Origin: Limibacter armeniacum
GTDB lineage: Bacteria; Bacteroidota; Bacteroidia; Cytophagales; Flammeovirgaceae
Reading direction: 5' to 3'
DNA: 64,000 nt
Assembly: GCF_036880985.1 (NCBI RefSeq)
Contig: NZ_JBAJNO010000008.1
Span: 2,778,656-2,842,655 of the forward strand
Below are positions 36,324 to 45,008 of the stretch, piece by piece. The notes below the pieces were generated by a model, which saw nothing but the letters and a program-made list of their open reading frames with translations, searched no databases and was not told where the DNA came from. The position numbers and the translations under genes are program-made. Position 1 is the first letter of the stretch; each line of letters starts with the position of its first letter.

Positions 36324-36525
36324 TGTCTTTGATATGCTTTAGAAGTAATGAAGCTGCTTTAATCCTTTCTTTTTTATGGTGGAACTCGCTTGAACCTATA
36401 GGTAGTTTTGCTAAATCATGCTTAGCTACAACTAGGCTCTTTTCAGCTCTAAGTATTTTAGATGCCAAGGTTCCAAGCATTGGCGGTGCTCCAACAATTA
36501 GCACTTTCCTTATTTTCTTTTCCAT
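36313..36525 (-). CDS. Small phage protein upstream of tape measure
   Basis: This is a 70-residue basic protein (MEKKIRKVLIVGAPPMLGTL). It sits between the neck gene (1-bp overlap) and tape measure (11-bp overlap), the place of tail assembly chaperones in many siphoviruses. It is too short and unlike known chaperones to name. Overlaps on both sides support translation. Confidence 0.6.
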   Translation of the reverse strand: MEKKIRKVLIVGAPPMLGTLASKILRAEKSLVVAKHDLAKLPIGSSEFHHKKERIKAASLLLKHIKDNGI

Positions 36526-37007
36526 TACAGTTCGATCATTCGTGGAATTGCTTCCAGCAGTTCTTCAATAGCTCTGTCGCTTGAGTTTTCGAGTGTGCGT
36601 TCCATCAGCCTTCTATAGAACCAAGCTGTATGTGTTGTGAACCATGGTTTTGGTTTCCTTAGCTGCGTCTGTTTGTTTGCAGCTTGCATCATTCTTCTGC
36701 GTTTGTAATAAGACTTTCCGGTATTGATCTTCTTTTTGCCAAACCGCTTTCTTTTCCAGTTTGCGGCTGCTCCTTCGCTGAACTTCAGTCCCCGTCCTGT
36801 TCCCTGATCGACATACATACCCCGTCTGAGGTATGATATCTTGATGCTTTTGACCATCTGAGGGTTGGCCAGAATGTGGCGGTTAATGGATCGGGCTAAC
36901 TCTCCAGTGTCGCCAATGTTGAGGTTCCGGAACTCAAGACGGTACTTGTCAAAAAGCTCATCGAGTAGGAGTGCGACCAGCTTGACGTTGGATAGTGCTT
37001 TAGCCAT
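36525..37007 (-). CDS. HK97-gp10-like neck/tail-completion protein
   Basis: The protein is 160 residues and basic. It contains LNIGDTGELARSINRHI and YVDQGTGRGLKFSEGAAANW, with a basic KRKRFGKKK patch. The (D/E)TG.L..S and YV..GTG pattern is typical of HK97 gp10-like and virion morphogenesis proteins at the head-tail junction. The gene overlaps its upstream neighbour by 8 bp. Confidence 0.75.
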   Translation of the reverse strand: MAKALSNVKLVALLLDELFDKYRLEFRNLNIGDTGELARSINRHILANPQMVKSIKISYLRRGMYVDQGTGRGLKFSEGAAANWKRKRFGKKKINTGKSYYKRRRMMQAANKQTQLRKPKPWFTTHTAWFYRRLMERTLENSSDRAIEELLEAIPRMIEL

Positions 37008-37515
37008 TGGCTGTGAATTTTTCTGGTTTGTACTTCAGGTCAGTGGTGCTGTTGGTTCGGAACAGGAAGCTGACGTATACGCCATAGTATTGGCTGGCGA
37101 GGTTGCCTATCTTTTCGATCCGCAAATCCTGAATGCTCATAAAGTACTTTGCTCGGTTGTCGAGCAGGTGTTTTTTGATATATCCGATACAATCCTCTGC
37201 AATGACTTCTGCTATTGAAATGGCCTCATCTTTTTCGTCGTCAGTGGTGGCTTTATCCAGGATAAAAAAACCTGCTGCACTGTCCCGTAGGTGGTTGTCT
37301 GCTCCGTTGTCGAGGTATCCCGTTTCGGTGGTTTCGACCATCAGCAGTGGGAGCTGTTGACTTTGCCGCTTTTTGCCTTTGGCTACCAAGAAACTTTCAA
37401 TGTCCATGGCGGATTGGATGGGGTCGGCTCCTGTGATGATGCGGGCATAACCTTTTAAGTCAATATGGGCTTCCTGCATTTGCTTCATCATGGTGATATA
37501 GTCTCCGTGTCTCAT
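37000..37515 (-). CDS. Phage tail-terminator-like protein
   Basis: The protein is 171 residues, begins MRHGDYITMMKQMQEAHIDL and contains LPLLMVETTETGYLDNGADN. It is flanked by overlapping genes of the neck/tail module. Size and position suit a tail terminator or tail-completion protein. I cannot identify it by family motif. Confidence 0.55.
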   Translation of the reverse strand: MRHGDYITMMKQMQEAHIDLKGYARIITGADPIQSAMDIESFLVAKGKKRQSQQLPLLMVETTETGYLDNGADNHLRDSAAGFFILDKATTDDEKDEAISIAEVIAEDCIGYIKKHLLDNRAKYFMSIQDLRIEKIGNLASQYYGVYVSFLFRTNSTTDLKYKPEKFTANG

Positions 37516-38285
37516 TTCTTCAGGTTCTTTTGGTTTCGCATATCAATATCCAAGCTGATAAAAGCGGTATGCAATAGGGTGTTGCAGGTGGCTTGCCAGT
37601 CTCCAAACTTATCGCCAGCCATGCCGTTGATCAGTTCCAGCCATCCGTATGACTTTCCTTTGATTTTTTCACCGCCTTCAAATACATTCTTGTACCTGCC
37701 ATTGAGCATCTTTCGGCAACCGTAGTAAAATATCCTGATAGCGGTCAGCTGGTCGGGCTTGATGTGTTTGCGGATCAGGTCGGCTCTCTGCTGGACACTT
37801 GGTTCTGAAAAGGGTATCCGCTTGTCTGTTTCGGTTGGCGTTGCGGTTGCGGGTCGCCAAAGGACGGCTACCATCTTGTATAAGAAGCTGATGTACTTGT
37901 CGGGGTTTTCGCAAAACTTGATATAGTAGCTGTCTGCTGCTGCAAATTCGAGCAGGTTGATATTGTTCAGCTTGTCATTTGGTCCGATCAGTTTGGTGCC
38001 TCTTAGGGTACCGAGTGAAAGTTCAGGATAGGGGTTTTGTGTTAGCCGGGTTTCATTGAATATGAAATCTGTACAGTCCCAAATGTTGATGATTTGGACA
38101 TTGGTCAGCAGCTTGAAGGTGCTGAAAGGAACGTCCAAAAGTATTCTGAGCATCTTGACTTTTGCCTCCTTATGGCTTTTGGCTGAATGGAATACGTTGG
38201 CGATTTGGCGTACCTGCTTTGGGGTAAGCTCGTTCCAGTTTTCAGCTATGTTCCTTTTGTACTTTCCTATTGTTGCCTCGATCAT
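37512..38285 (-). CDS. Phage protein of unknown function at the start of the tail module
   Basis: The protein is 257 residues, mainly helical, beginning MIEATIGKYKRNIAENWNEL and containing RQIANVFHSAKSHKEAKV and FFYYGCRK-type aromatic segments (IRIFYYGCRKML). It is the first gene after the terminator that ends the lysis cassette, so it probably starts the tail transcript. A connector or assembly function is possible. No recognised family. Confidence 0.6.
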   Translation of the reverse strand: MIEATIGKYKRNIAENWNELTPKQVRQIANVFHSAKSHKEAKVKMLRILLDVPFSTFKLLTNVQIINIWDCTDFIFNETRLTQNPYPELSLGTLRGTKLIGPNDKLNNINLLEFAAADSYYIKFCENPDKYISFLYKMVAVLWRPATATPTETDKRIPFSEPSVQQRADLIRKHIKPDQLTAIRIFYYGCRKMLNGRYKNVFEGGEKIKGKSYGWLELINGMAGDKFGDWQATCNTLLHTAFISLDIDMRNQKNLKK

Positions 38286-38290
38286 AAGCG

Positions 38291-38327
38291 AAAGAAAGCC
38301 GCACGCCCAATGGCGAGCGGCTTTTTG
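38291..38327. terminator. Terminator between lysis cassette and tail module
   Basis: AAAGCCGC and GCGGCTTT enclose a 14-nt loop, with T-rich sequence on both strands. It lies 4 bp before the DUF5675 stop codon on the minus strand side and just before the tail genes. Confidence 0.75.
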
Positions 38328-38331
38328 GTTA

Positions 38332-38775
38332 TTAGTTGACTGTCAAATCAAAAGATTCCATGCCATAGGTGATGGCCAGTTTTACCAGTAGCTCAATGGC
38401 TGCGGCTGAGTAGGTAACATCGAGTTGCCCGTCAGCATTGAGGTCTGAGGATAGATCCAGTCCCAGCAAGACGCAACCCTTTGTATGGCTGTTGTAGGTG
38501 CCGGAATGGATCAGTATTCCTGATCTCCCTTTCACTTCCTGACCGTTTTTCTCTGTGACATGAAAGGCTCTGTTCTTGTATTTGCCCGTAGTCCTGAGTG
38601 TACAGTGGTAAGTCCCAGTCGGGATGCAGGATATGTTCTGCTGATTGTTGAGCCATGGTAATTCTAAACTGCGGCATTCGAACAGTTTCTGCCTGTTGTT
38701 GTAGAGCGAAAAGATGCCCTCGGTCTGTTTGGAATTGCCCTTGATCCTTGTCAGGGTGGCTTTGTAGTTGCTCAT
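38332..38775 (-). CDS. DUF5675-family phage protein, probable lysis enzyme
   Basis: The 147-residue protein has a segment resembling an L,D-transpeptidase active site: RSGILIHSGTYNSHTKGCVL, with His and Cys in the HS.....S.GC arrangement, preceded by ISCIPTGTYHC. DUF5675 proteins are common in tailed phages next to holin genes and are thought to act on peptidoglycan. Its first 344 bp share DNA with the membrane-protein ORF in another frame. No other endolysin candidate is seen in the prophage. Confidence 0.8.
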   Translation of the reverse strand: MSNYKATLTRIKGNSKQTEGIFSLYNNRQKLFECRSLELPWLNNQQNISCIPTGTYHCTLRTTGKYKNRAFHVTEKNGQEVKGRSGILIHSGTYNSHTKGCVLLGLDLSSDLNADGQLDVTYSAAAIELLVKLAITYGMESFDLTVN

Positions 38776-38980
38776 AGATCATTGCGATTGTGTCGATTTC
38801 GACGGGTTCCTGATAATTAGCTGGCGTGTCTGGAATGTTCTTGATGATCTCCTGACCAGCGCCTACGATAGGGCCTGTGTATTTGGTGATCCCAAAGAAG
38901 GTTCCTGCCAAGGTCAATAATGATAAGATGGTGATAGCGATACTTTTGCGCTTTTTCCGTTTTTGGATGATGTCTGACAT
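38432..38980 (-). CDS. Single-pass membrane protein overlapping the lysis gene, spanin-like
   Basis: The first 69 residues (38,980-38,776) are not covered by another gene. They hold a basic start (MSDIIQKRKKRKS) and one hydrophobic segment (IAITILSLLTLAGTFFGI). The frame then continues open for 344 bp through the DUF5675 gene, where its composition looks like a shadow. A real N-terminus with a long overlap resembles nested Rz/Rz1-type lysis genes. Alternatively a frameshift would join the anchor to DUF5675. Confidence 0.5.
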   Translation of the reverse strand: MSDIIQKRKKRKSIAITILSLLTLAGTFFGITKYTGPIVGAGQEIIKNIPDTPANYQEPVEIDTIAMIYEQLQSHPDKDQGQFQTDRGHLFALQQQAETVRMPQFRITMAQQSAEHILHPDWDLPLYTQDYGQIQEQSLSCHREKRSGSEREIRNTDPFRHLQQPYKGLRLAGTGSILRPQC

Positions 38981-39005
38981 TAGTCAATGGTTTTTAGGTG
39001 AAGAA

Positions 39006-39311
39006 TTATTTTTGACCTATAAGCAGGTCGAGCTTTTTATTGATTACTTGAAACTCCCGATTCATTCCATCCTCCATATCCTGTTGATCTTCCTTGCTTG
39101 AGTCGGTAATTGTTTTCATAGCGGCTGTGTTCTGCTCGATCGCAATGACGCTACGAATGGCGATTTCCTTGAAGTCATTGAACTGAATCCAGTTGACGAA
39201 ATAGGAGATAAAAAGTATTGCTATGAGCAGCACTACAATGAATGGCTGCTGCTTGGCTTTTTGAATAAAAGTGCTTCCTGCTTCGGTTGCGAGTTTGGCT
39301 TCTTCAATCAT
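39006..39311 (-). CDS. Holin-like small membrane protein
   Basis: The ATG at 39311 lies one base after the stop codon of the upstream gene, so I prefer it to the longer frame starting at 39389. The 101-residue product has one hydrophobic segment (PFIVVLLIAILFISYFVNW), an alpha-helical cytoplasmic tail with acidic charge, and an end IGQK. Size, topology and position before a DUF5675 gene suggest a class III holin or holin-like function. No direct signature. Confidence 0.6.
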   Translation of the reverse strand: MIEEAKLATEAGSTFIQKAKQQPFIVVLLIAILFISYFVNWIQFNDFKEIAIRSVIAIEQNTAAMKTITDSSKEDQQDMEDGMNREFQVINKKLDLLIGQK

Positions 39312-39312
39312 A

Positions 39313-40290
39313 TCAGTAGTACATTTTGGTGTGTGGGTCCCGACATTCTTTTTCATTGCTGTATTTATCTGAATTAAAGAAGGTGGCATACAGGGTGTCT
39401 GATGCTTTCTCCTTTAAATAATCGATAGCCTTTTTGAGGTATGCTCCCCCGTCGTTTTCAAGGTTCTGGCTGGTCATGTCAATGTCGCTCATGCTTGCCA
39501 TTTTCTCTTTTTCGGCTGCTCCCTCGTAGCTGTCAAATGATCGGATGCCATTGTCTGTGATGATGACCACAAACTCACGGATGGCTGTTGCTGATGACAG
39601 CAGTACTACTGCCGGAACCAGCATGTCAATCAGCGTCTGGTTGTCGGCTGAGACGTTGCCTGTTTTGATTTCGGCTTTTAGCTCATCGTAGAAGTCCTTG
39701 CCTAATTCGGCTTGGATGTTGAAGTCTTCCACCTTGCGGATAACGGAAGACATACTACGGAATGTAGTCCGTGAACCGTGTAGGTTATAGTATAGCTGGA
39801 ACTGGTCGATAGTATTGACAAAGTGCTCCTTGTTGATGGTGTAGGCATTTGAGGCTACCCATTCCGGAAAGTCTGCCTTGTTTGTTTCGAGAAACTCCAG
39901 TAACATATCGATCCCTTCAAAACCTGTTTGCAACAACTGTTTCTTGAGGTTGGCAATCTGCCAAGGCCATGCAGTTTTTTGCGTCTCGCTTTGGTTGATA
40001 TGGAAACCAGACTCTGAGATATCCAATTGGCCACTTGTCATGTAACTGGCAAATGCCAGGTTAGCGAGTGCTGACTGGATCTCGTCCAATAGCTCCTGCT
40101 CAATATCTGTCAGTGTAGCAGGGTCGGCTTCGTACTTGTCATTGATGCGGTCATACAATGCCTTGCTGATCACTGGAATGATATGCTTGCGCTCTGTCCT
40201 GCGGATGGCAGGTTTTATCAGGTCGATATCAAAGTCATCCTTGACGTTGTCAAGATTGTTGGCCAGTTCTTCAGGTGTAGAGATTAACAT
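39313..40290 (-). CDS. Head-tail connector-like protein (DUF6712-like)
   Basis: The protein is 325 residues and helical, beginning MLISTPEELANNLDNVKDDF. It is placed directly after the portal gene, where Bacteroidota phages carry DUF6712-type proteins, and has the family-like segment IKPAIRRTERKHIIPVISKA. A head-tail connector or adaptor role is inferred from position and resemblance. A 1-bp gap separates it from the portal. Confidence 0.65.
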   Translation of the reverse strand: MLISTPEELANNLDNVKDDFDIDLIKPAIRRTERKHIIPVISKALYDRINDKYEADPATLTDIEQELLDEIQSALANLAFASYMTSGQLDISESGFHINQSETQKTAWPWQIANLKKQLLQTGFEGIDMLLEFLETNKADFPEWVASNAYTINKEHFVNTIDQFQLYYNLHGSRTTFRSMSSVIRKVEDFNIQAELGKDFYDELKAEIKTGNVSADNQTLIDMLVPAVVLLSSATAIREFVVIITDNGIRSFDSYEGAAEKEKMASMSDIDMTSQNLENDGGAYLKKAIDYLKEKASDTLYATFFNSDKYSNEKECRDPHTKMYY

Positions 40291-40291
40291 A

Positions 40292-41596
40292 TTAGCTATT
40301 GGTTTTCTCGGTTACTTCAGCGCCTGAGTCAAGCTTGTTAATCAGGCTGTTTTTGAATTTCACTTCATACTCCCACCCATTGTAGTCGAATATGAACTGC
40401 ACCGGCTCCAAGATGATATCCTGGTCAGGCTGAGAAGTGAGGATGTAGTTGTTGAAAGCTACTCGTTGCTCCGAGCCGCCAGCGTTACCCATCTGCTTTC
40501 CTGGTGTACTACCAATAAGCGTTGGGTGAACTCCTGCTGCGAATAGGGTGTGTGAGCTGGCTTCCTGCGAATCCTCGATATAGGCACCGTCTTTCAGCTT
40601 ATTGTCAATTGGGGTAATGGTCCAACCCTTTCGGATGTTACCCATTCCGTCATCATCTGTAGCAGTCATGATGGCTTTCATGGCATTATCAGTACCAGTC
40701 ATGGTTTCAGTAAACCATTCCATTTCTTTCTTTACTGTAGCTACCTTTTCACTGGTTGACATGGTGCCCCATTCTTCGTACTTGTCCTCCCACCACCATT
40801 TAGCTATTTCTATATGGAATGCGGGTGTTAGCTGATTCTTGAGTGCAGCTTTCTTGAACTCAGGAATACCCATGGCTACTTCGTACCAACCGGACTTACG
40901 GACGGTATCCCATGCAGGGAGCGGATAGTATTCCTCATCGATTGCCGGGAATGATAGGGGATAGATCAGCTTATCTGCTTTACTATCTTTTACCGATTGT
41001 ATAGGGTCATACTCTACATTGATGACATCAACAATGGTCTGGTCTTCTTCCTTGGCTGCTTTCCAGTCCGGATTGATATAGCATTTCTTGAGTGGGCCAC
41101 TCTTTATCAGGCCCCATCTGCACCATGCTGCTTTGATGCGGTTGATGTTGGCTATCTTATTACGGCCATTACCCATGATCAATTCAGGGAACACTGTATG
41201 GTAATAGAAGTAGTCCAGGCAAGCAGGGAACAGGTACATACGCTTGAAGTTGGTTCTCTTGAGCCATTCCTCCACTTCCTTGTCCTGCTTGCGGATAAAC
41301 GTCTCGTTGCCCTTATCATCTATCTCAGTGACACCGTACACCATACCGCCAGCATATAGGGCCTTGGCTTTCCACTCCAATGTCCGTTTGAGTATTGTTG
41401 AGCGGCTTACATCCTCGTACATCTCTTGTGGTCTGAGGTTGTTCTTTCCCCAGTGTGCTATCTCTGTATTACCTGATGAACTGCTGCTGGAAGTCTTGGA
41501 GGTTGGACCAATGTTGGTCTTGACCAATGCATTGACACCACCACCGATGTAAGCAGCAGCTCCGTTCTCACTGATATATATGCTCTGTGCGCTCAT
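40292..41596 (-). CDS. Phage portal protein
   Basis: This 434-residue protein has portal-type features: a wing/stem pattern with KRTLEWKAKALYAGGMVYG and FPACLDYFYYHTVFPELI in the N-terminal half, and IGSTPGKQMGNAGGSEQRV near residue 380, typical of Bacteroidota phage portals. It forms the DNA channel of the capsid. ATGA overlap joins it to the small upstream gene, and a connector follows. Confidence 0.85.
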   Translation of the reverse strand: MSAQSIYISENGAAAYIGGGVNALVKTNIGPTSKTSSSSSSGNTEIAHWGKNNLRPQEMYEDVSRSTILKRTLEWKAKALYAGGMVYGVTEIDDKGNETFIRKQDKEVEEWLKRTNFKRMYLFPACLDYFYYHTVFPELIMGNGRNKIANINRIKAAWCRWGLIKSGPLKKCYINPDWKAAKEEDQTIVDVINVEYDPIQSVKDSKADKLIYPLSFPAIDEEYYPLPAWDTVRKSGWYEVAMGIPEFKKAALKNQLTPAFHIEIAKWWWEDKYEEWGTMSTSEKVATVKKEMEWFTETMTGTDNAMKAIMTATDDDGMGNIRKGWTITPIDNKLKDGAYIEDSQEASSHTLFAAGVHPTLIGSTPGKQMGNAGGSEQRVAFNNYILTSQPDQDIILEPVQFIFDYNGWEYEVKFKNSLINKLDSGAEVTEKTNS

Positions 41597-41865
41597 TAGC
41601 TAGGGATTACTCGGTGATCATTAAAATGTGTCATCAGGAAAATGCAGAACTCTCGGATCTTCCCGGCTTTGGTCTTCACCCTGCGATTCCCATGTACATG
41701 GCTGATACCCTGCAACTGGCAATCCGAAAGGTGAACTATTTCACCCCCACGGTTACGGTTGCTGTCAGCAGTGACAAATGTGATGGAAAAGACTGCTCCT
41801 TCTTTCCTCATCATCTCTATTGCGTGCGTTCTAGTGATTGTATTTTCCATAGGGTGAACTGTCAT
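41596..41865 (-). CDS. Small conserved-looking phage protein between terminase and portal
   Basis: An 89-residue protein with MENTITRTHAIEMMRKEGAV, then FVTADSNRNRGGEIVHLSDC and a basic RVKTKAGKIREFCIFL. The second ATG (41850) may be the real start. It overlaps the portal by the ATGA arrangement. A hairpin (TTCACC/GGTGAA) lies just upstream of the start. Unknown role. Confidence 0.6.
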   Translation of the reverse strand: MTVHPMENTITRTHAIEMMRKEGAVFSITFVTADSNRNRGGEIVHLSDCQLQGISHVHGNRRVKTKAGKIREFCIFLMTHFNDHRVIPS

Positions 41866-42023
41866 ATACCATATTTTTCACCTTTAGGGTGAAGTTTTTG
41901 CAACAGTGCGCGGCGGGGTCAACTTTGTCTTTAAATAGAATTTTAAAGGTTTTAGAAATTGAAAAACCGCCTTATTGATATTGTTAGAGTAGATATTTCG
42001 AAAATCCCAGTACAGAATTTTTT

Positions 42024-43679
42024 TTAGCCATTCGGCACGAAAGAACTACCTGGTGTGATCTTTCCTTTATTGACGGCCACTGCCTGCAAATCCCATGAGT
42101 CTGAAAAGTGGGTAGTGGTTCGTTGGTCAACACTTGCGTTCCGCTCCCTGCTCTTGTCCTTCTGTATTTCGCCTTTGCGTCCTTCCTTGACTTTGGCCTG
42201 CATCATAGATAGCAATAGCCATTTACAGTTTTCACGGTTGAAGGTCCAGCGGTCAATACGCTCATGGTTGCCTGCAAAAATCTTGTGAGCAATCTGATAC
42301 TTCTCTGATTGTAGTGCAGGTCTGCCAAGATTGATTCGTTTTATTCGCCAGCCTCTTTTTCTCAGTTGCGCTACAAAGTCATCATTCATAGTCGTCTTTG
42401 ATCCTGGCGATTTTGTATTGCCCCAATGATCTTCAATGAATGTCACTTCCTTTTTGAGGTGCGCGAGGTAATAGTCTCCAAAATCATTAGCCAGGTCATA
42501 GGTCAGTTTCGGATGCTTCACATACAAAGCATTGACTGTTCGCATCTCCCGTCCATGCTGCTGTGACACTGGTAGTGTTGATACTATAGAACCCCAGTCC
42601 ACTGAAATGATCAGCGGTTTGTTTGGGTCTACATCCGTATCAAATCGGCTATCTCGTTTGCTGAGTGCTTCAAGGTTGTAGCCCAGTTTTTCCAGATAAC
42701 TGAAGTTGGACTCTGCTACATAGGTGTGTAACCTGTCACTCAGCATAGGATAGAAGCCACCCTCAACTTTCCCTGGTCTTTTATTCAGCATTTCAATCAT
42801 GAAAATGAATAGCGGTAAATCCCTGAATTGCTGCTCTATATATTTAAAGCCAAGGTTCTGGATATTGTCAAACGCTGAAGCTTCAGAATAGAACATCCCT
42901 TTTTTGGAAGGGAAGTACTTTAGTAGCTTGTTAAGCTTCTTGATATCCTCCCAAATCAGCAGCCTTTGTTCCTGCTCTTTTGATTGCAGGAAGTCTATCT
43001 GTAGATCAACAATTTCATTTCTGATGTCGATGATATCCGTCTGATAATCATCCTTGTAATAACTTCCATATTCCAGCAACCAATCCGCTTGGTTCATATA
43101 AGGCATGGAGCTAAAAATGAAAACACCATGGTGTAAAGGGATATGCTTAAAATAGTCAAGGTTACCACGGTTGGTGGCTGAGACTTCCTTATCAAACTTA
43201 TCCTTGTCAAGCTCCAACCCTTCATCGGCTATAATTCCATCAGAGTTGACACCCCTTGCAGAACTACTATTGCCATCTTGAGATACAAATTGAAAGATTG
43301 TCCCGGTATAGAAATAAATACAGTTGTCATACTTGGCTGGCGGTTCGTAAGGCTCATCCCAGTCCCAAAGCTTTGGAGCCTTCCGGCCAATGAAAAAATG
43401 ATAGTCCTTGATATAGCCAATCCGTTCCAGTGAAGCTACCGTAGAGGGAAGTGTCTTACTTAAAATGGCACTGTAGGTCCTGCCAACAAGCATCCACTTT
43501 GAGCGAGGCATAAGCTGTACAATCAAGTGCATCAGCCATGCAATCAATGAAGACTTACCTGTTCCCCTTCCCCAAATAGATATTGAAGAAGCAAACTTGT
43601 GAATCATGTATCGAAGCTGAGGTTTATTGAATTTCAGCTGCTTTATTACAAGATCATTCTTCTTCTTTTTCTTTGCCAT
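42024..43679 (-). CDS. Phage terminase large subunit
   Basis: The ATPase Walker A WGRGTGKSSLIAWL lies at about residues 36-49 and the Walker B/acid segment GIIADEGLELD at about 149. A nuclease-like IISVDWGS follows near 359, and a late VTFIEDHWGN. Its 551 residues are normal for TerL. It packages and cuts the phage genome. It overlaps the small subunit by 26 bp. A 158-bp non-coding gap separates it from the next gene. Confidence 0.93.
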   Translation of the reverse strand: MAKKKKKNDLVIKQLKFNKPQLRYMIHKFASSISIWGRGTGKSSLIAWLMHLIVQLMPRSKWMLVGRTYSAILSKTLPSTVASLERIGYIKDYHFFIGRKAPKLWDWDEPYEPPAKYDNCIYFYTGTIFQFVSQDGNSSSARGVNSDGIIADEGLELDKDKFDKEVSATNRGNLDYFKHIPLHHGVFIFSSMPYMNQADWLLEYGSYYKDDYQTDIIDIRNEIVDLQIDFLQSKEQEQRLLIWEDIKKLNKLLKYFPSKKGMFYSEASAFDNIQNLGFKYIEQQFRDLPLFIFMIEMLNKRPGKVEGGFYPMLSDRLHTYVAESNFSYLEKLGYNLEALSKRDSRFDTDVDPNKPLIISVDWGSIVSTLPVSQQHGREMRTVNALYVKHPKLTYDLANDFGDYYLAHLKKEVTFIEDHWGNTKSPGSKTTMNDDFVAQLRKRGWRIKRINLGRPALQSEKYQIAHKIFAGNHERIDRWTFNRENCKWLLLSMMQAKVKEGRKGEIQKDKSRERNASVDQRTTTHFSDSWDLQAVAVNKGKITPGSSFVPNG

Positions 43680-44271
43680 CGAGTATCATTTTCATTTCTT
43701 CCCTACTTACTTCCATTTCCTCCATTGCATCAACCACCATTTGATGTTTTTGCTTAGGAAGGCTGGAAAGGTCCTCAAAGTCAATATCGATTACCTCACC
43801 ATTTGAAATTAGCTGGATCAAGTATTGATGTGTTGGCAAATCAGGTACAGCACCGTCAGCCTGTTCAAGCCTTGAGAGCTTAATCATCTGCTCATTGGCT
43901 CGGAGCATAAACTCTACATCCTTTGCTTTAGCCGCTATCCTGAAAGCATCCATGGCCAATTCATAATGAATAGCCCTTAGACCTTCCTTCTCAGCTATAT
44001 TCAAATTTCCATAAAGCCTATATGCTGCCTTGCAGTCCTTGTATGCCTGACTTTCACAGATACCGAACTCATCCATTAAGGAGATTACTACATTGGATTT
44101 TTTCTGTCCAGACAATAACATCGACCATGCAGCACGTATCCGGATTGAAGCAGCCTGTTCTTTGGCGCTCAATTCTACAGACTCATCAATGCTGTTGGCT
44201 TTGATCCTGTCCAACAGGTTGCCTTTATCATTCAGCAGTTTTTTGTAGTAACCTCCTAATTTTCTTTTCAC
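43654..44271 (-). CDS. Putative terminase small subunit
   Basis: The 205-residue helical protein contains RAAWSMLLSGQKKSNVVISL followed by ICESQAYKDCKAAYRLYGNL, an HTH-like region, and overlaps TerL by 26 bp. Position and DNA-binding appearance support a TerS function. The acidic C-terminus (DGKEKEEE) may contact TerL. Confidence 0.75.
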   Translation of the reverse strand: MKRKLGGYYKKLLNDKGNLLDRIKANSIDESVELSAKEQAASIRIRAAWSMLLSGQKKSNVVISLMDEFGICESQAYKDCKAAYRLYGNLNIAEKEGLRAIHYELAMDAFRIAAKAKDVEFMLRANEQMIKLSRLEQADGAVPDLPTHQYLIQLISNGEVIDIDFEDLSSLPKQKHQMVVDAMEEMEVSREEMKMILDGKEKEEE

Positions 44272-45008
44272 GCGATGGATGCTTTCAGTTCAGCAAGGGT
44301 ATCTTCCCACTTCTCAACTAAATGGGCCTTGCTATCATCTTTTCTGTATTTGCTAATCATCTTCTGAGCATGCACGATTTTCTTTTTAACCTCTTCCTGC
44401 TCTTCCTCAGATAGAGTTGTAGGCTCAGGCGTTGGCACTACCTTTTCCCCGTTCTTGGCTGCATCAAGTTTGTTATGCACTTCAGGAAGTATCTTGATAG
44501 CAATCTCCTTGCACCTGAGAGCGGCTTCCTTTCGTTCCTCGATATGAGTCTGAGCGTTTAGCTTGTTATGGAACAGGAAATTGAACTCATCATACAAAGC
44601 CCTTCTTTCCTTGTACAGCGGTTCCAAGCTTGCCTCATCCACCCGGTCATCAGGTTCGGTCAGCTCGGTTAAGCCTTCCTTGAAATCAACTTCCTCAGCT
44701 TCCTGCTCAGCTGGAGCTTCAGTATCTTCAGCTTCCTGCTCTGCTGTAGTTTCTTCAGCAGCTTCAAGTTTAATAGGCTGGTTTTCCTGCTTTACCTTTT
44801 CTTCCTGAGCCTTTTTACTGTTTGTGTCCTGCTCATACTTCAGGTACATGTACTTCAGTACAGAGTTAAGCTTCCGGACATTGTAGTCTGTCTTTCCTCT
44901 TTGGAATAGGGCTACAAGGTTACGGTTCTTGCCGTACTTCAGGTATAGTCTGACACCCGCCTCATAGGAGGGTGTCTTTTGTTCCAAATACTTTTTGATG
45001 TCTTTCAT
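44268..45008 (-). CDS. Acidic phage protein of unknown function
   Basis: The 246-residue protein starts with a basic domain (YEAGVRLYLKYGKNRNLVAL). A disordered acidic stretch follows (residues about 80-130: repeated AEEE, AEQEAED), then a helical C-terminus. Proteins of this shape occur beside terminases in Bacteroidota phages. The function is unknown. It overlaps TerS by 4 bp and its upstream neighbour by 1 bp. Confidence 0.7.
   Translation of the reverse strand: MKDIKKYLEQKTPSYEAGVRLYLKYGKNRNLVALFQRGKTDYNVRKLNSVLKYMYLKYEQDTNSKKAQEEKVKQENQPIKLEAAEETTAEQEAEDTEAPAEQEAEEVDFKEGLTELTEPDDRVDEASLEPLYKERRALYDEFNFLFHNKLNAQTHIEERKEAALRCKEIAIKILPEVHNKLDAAKNGEKVVPTPEPTTLSEEEQEEVKKKIVHAQKMISKYRKDDSKAHLVEKWEDTLAELKASIA

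Noticed and set aside
41587..41892. Plus-strand open frame opposite the small portal-proximal gene
   Set aside because: It is antisense to a gene with ATGA coupling to the portal and has no supporting context.
44563..44808. Serine-rich plus-strand open frame
   Set aside because: It is the reverse-strand shadow of the acidic low-complexity segment of the gene at 44268-45008.
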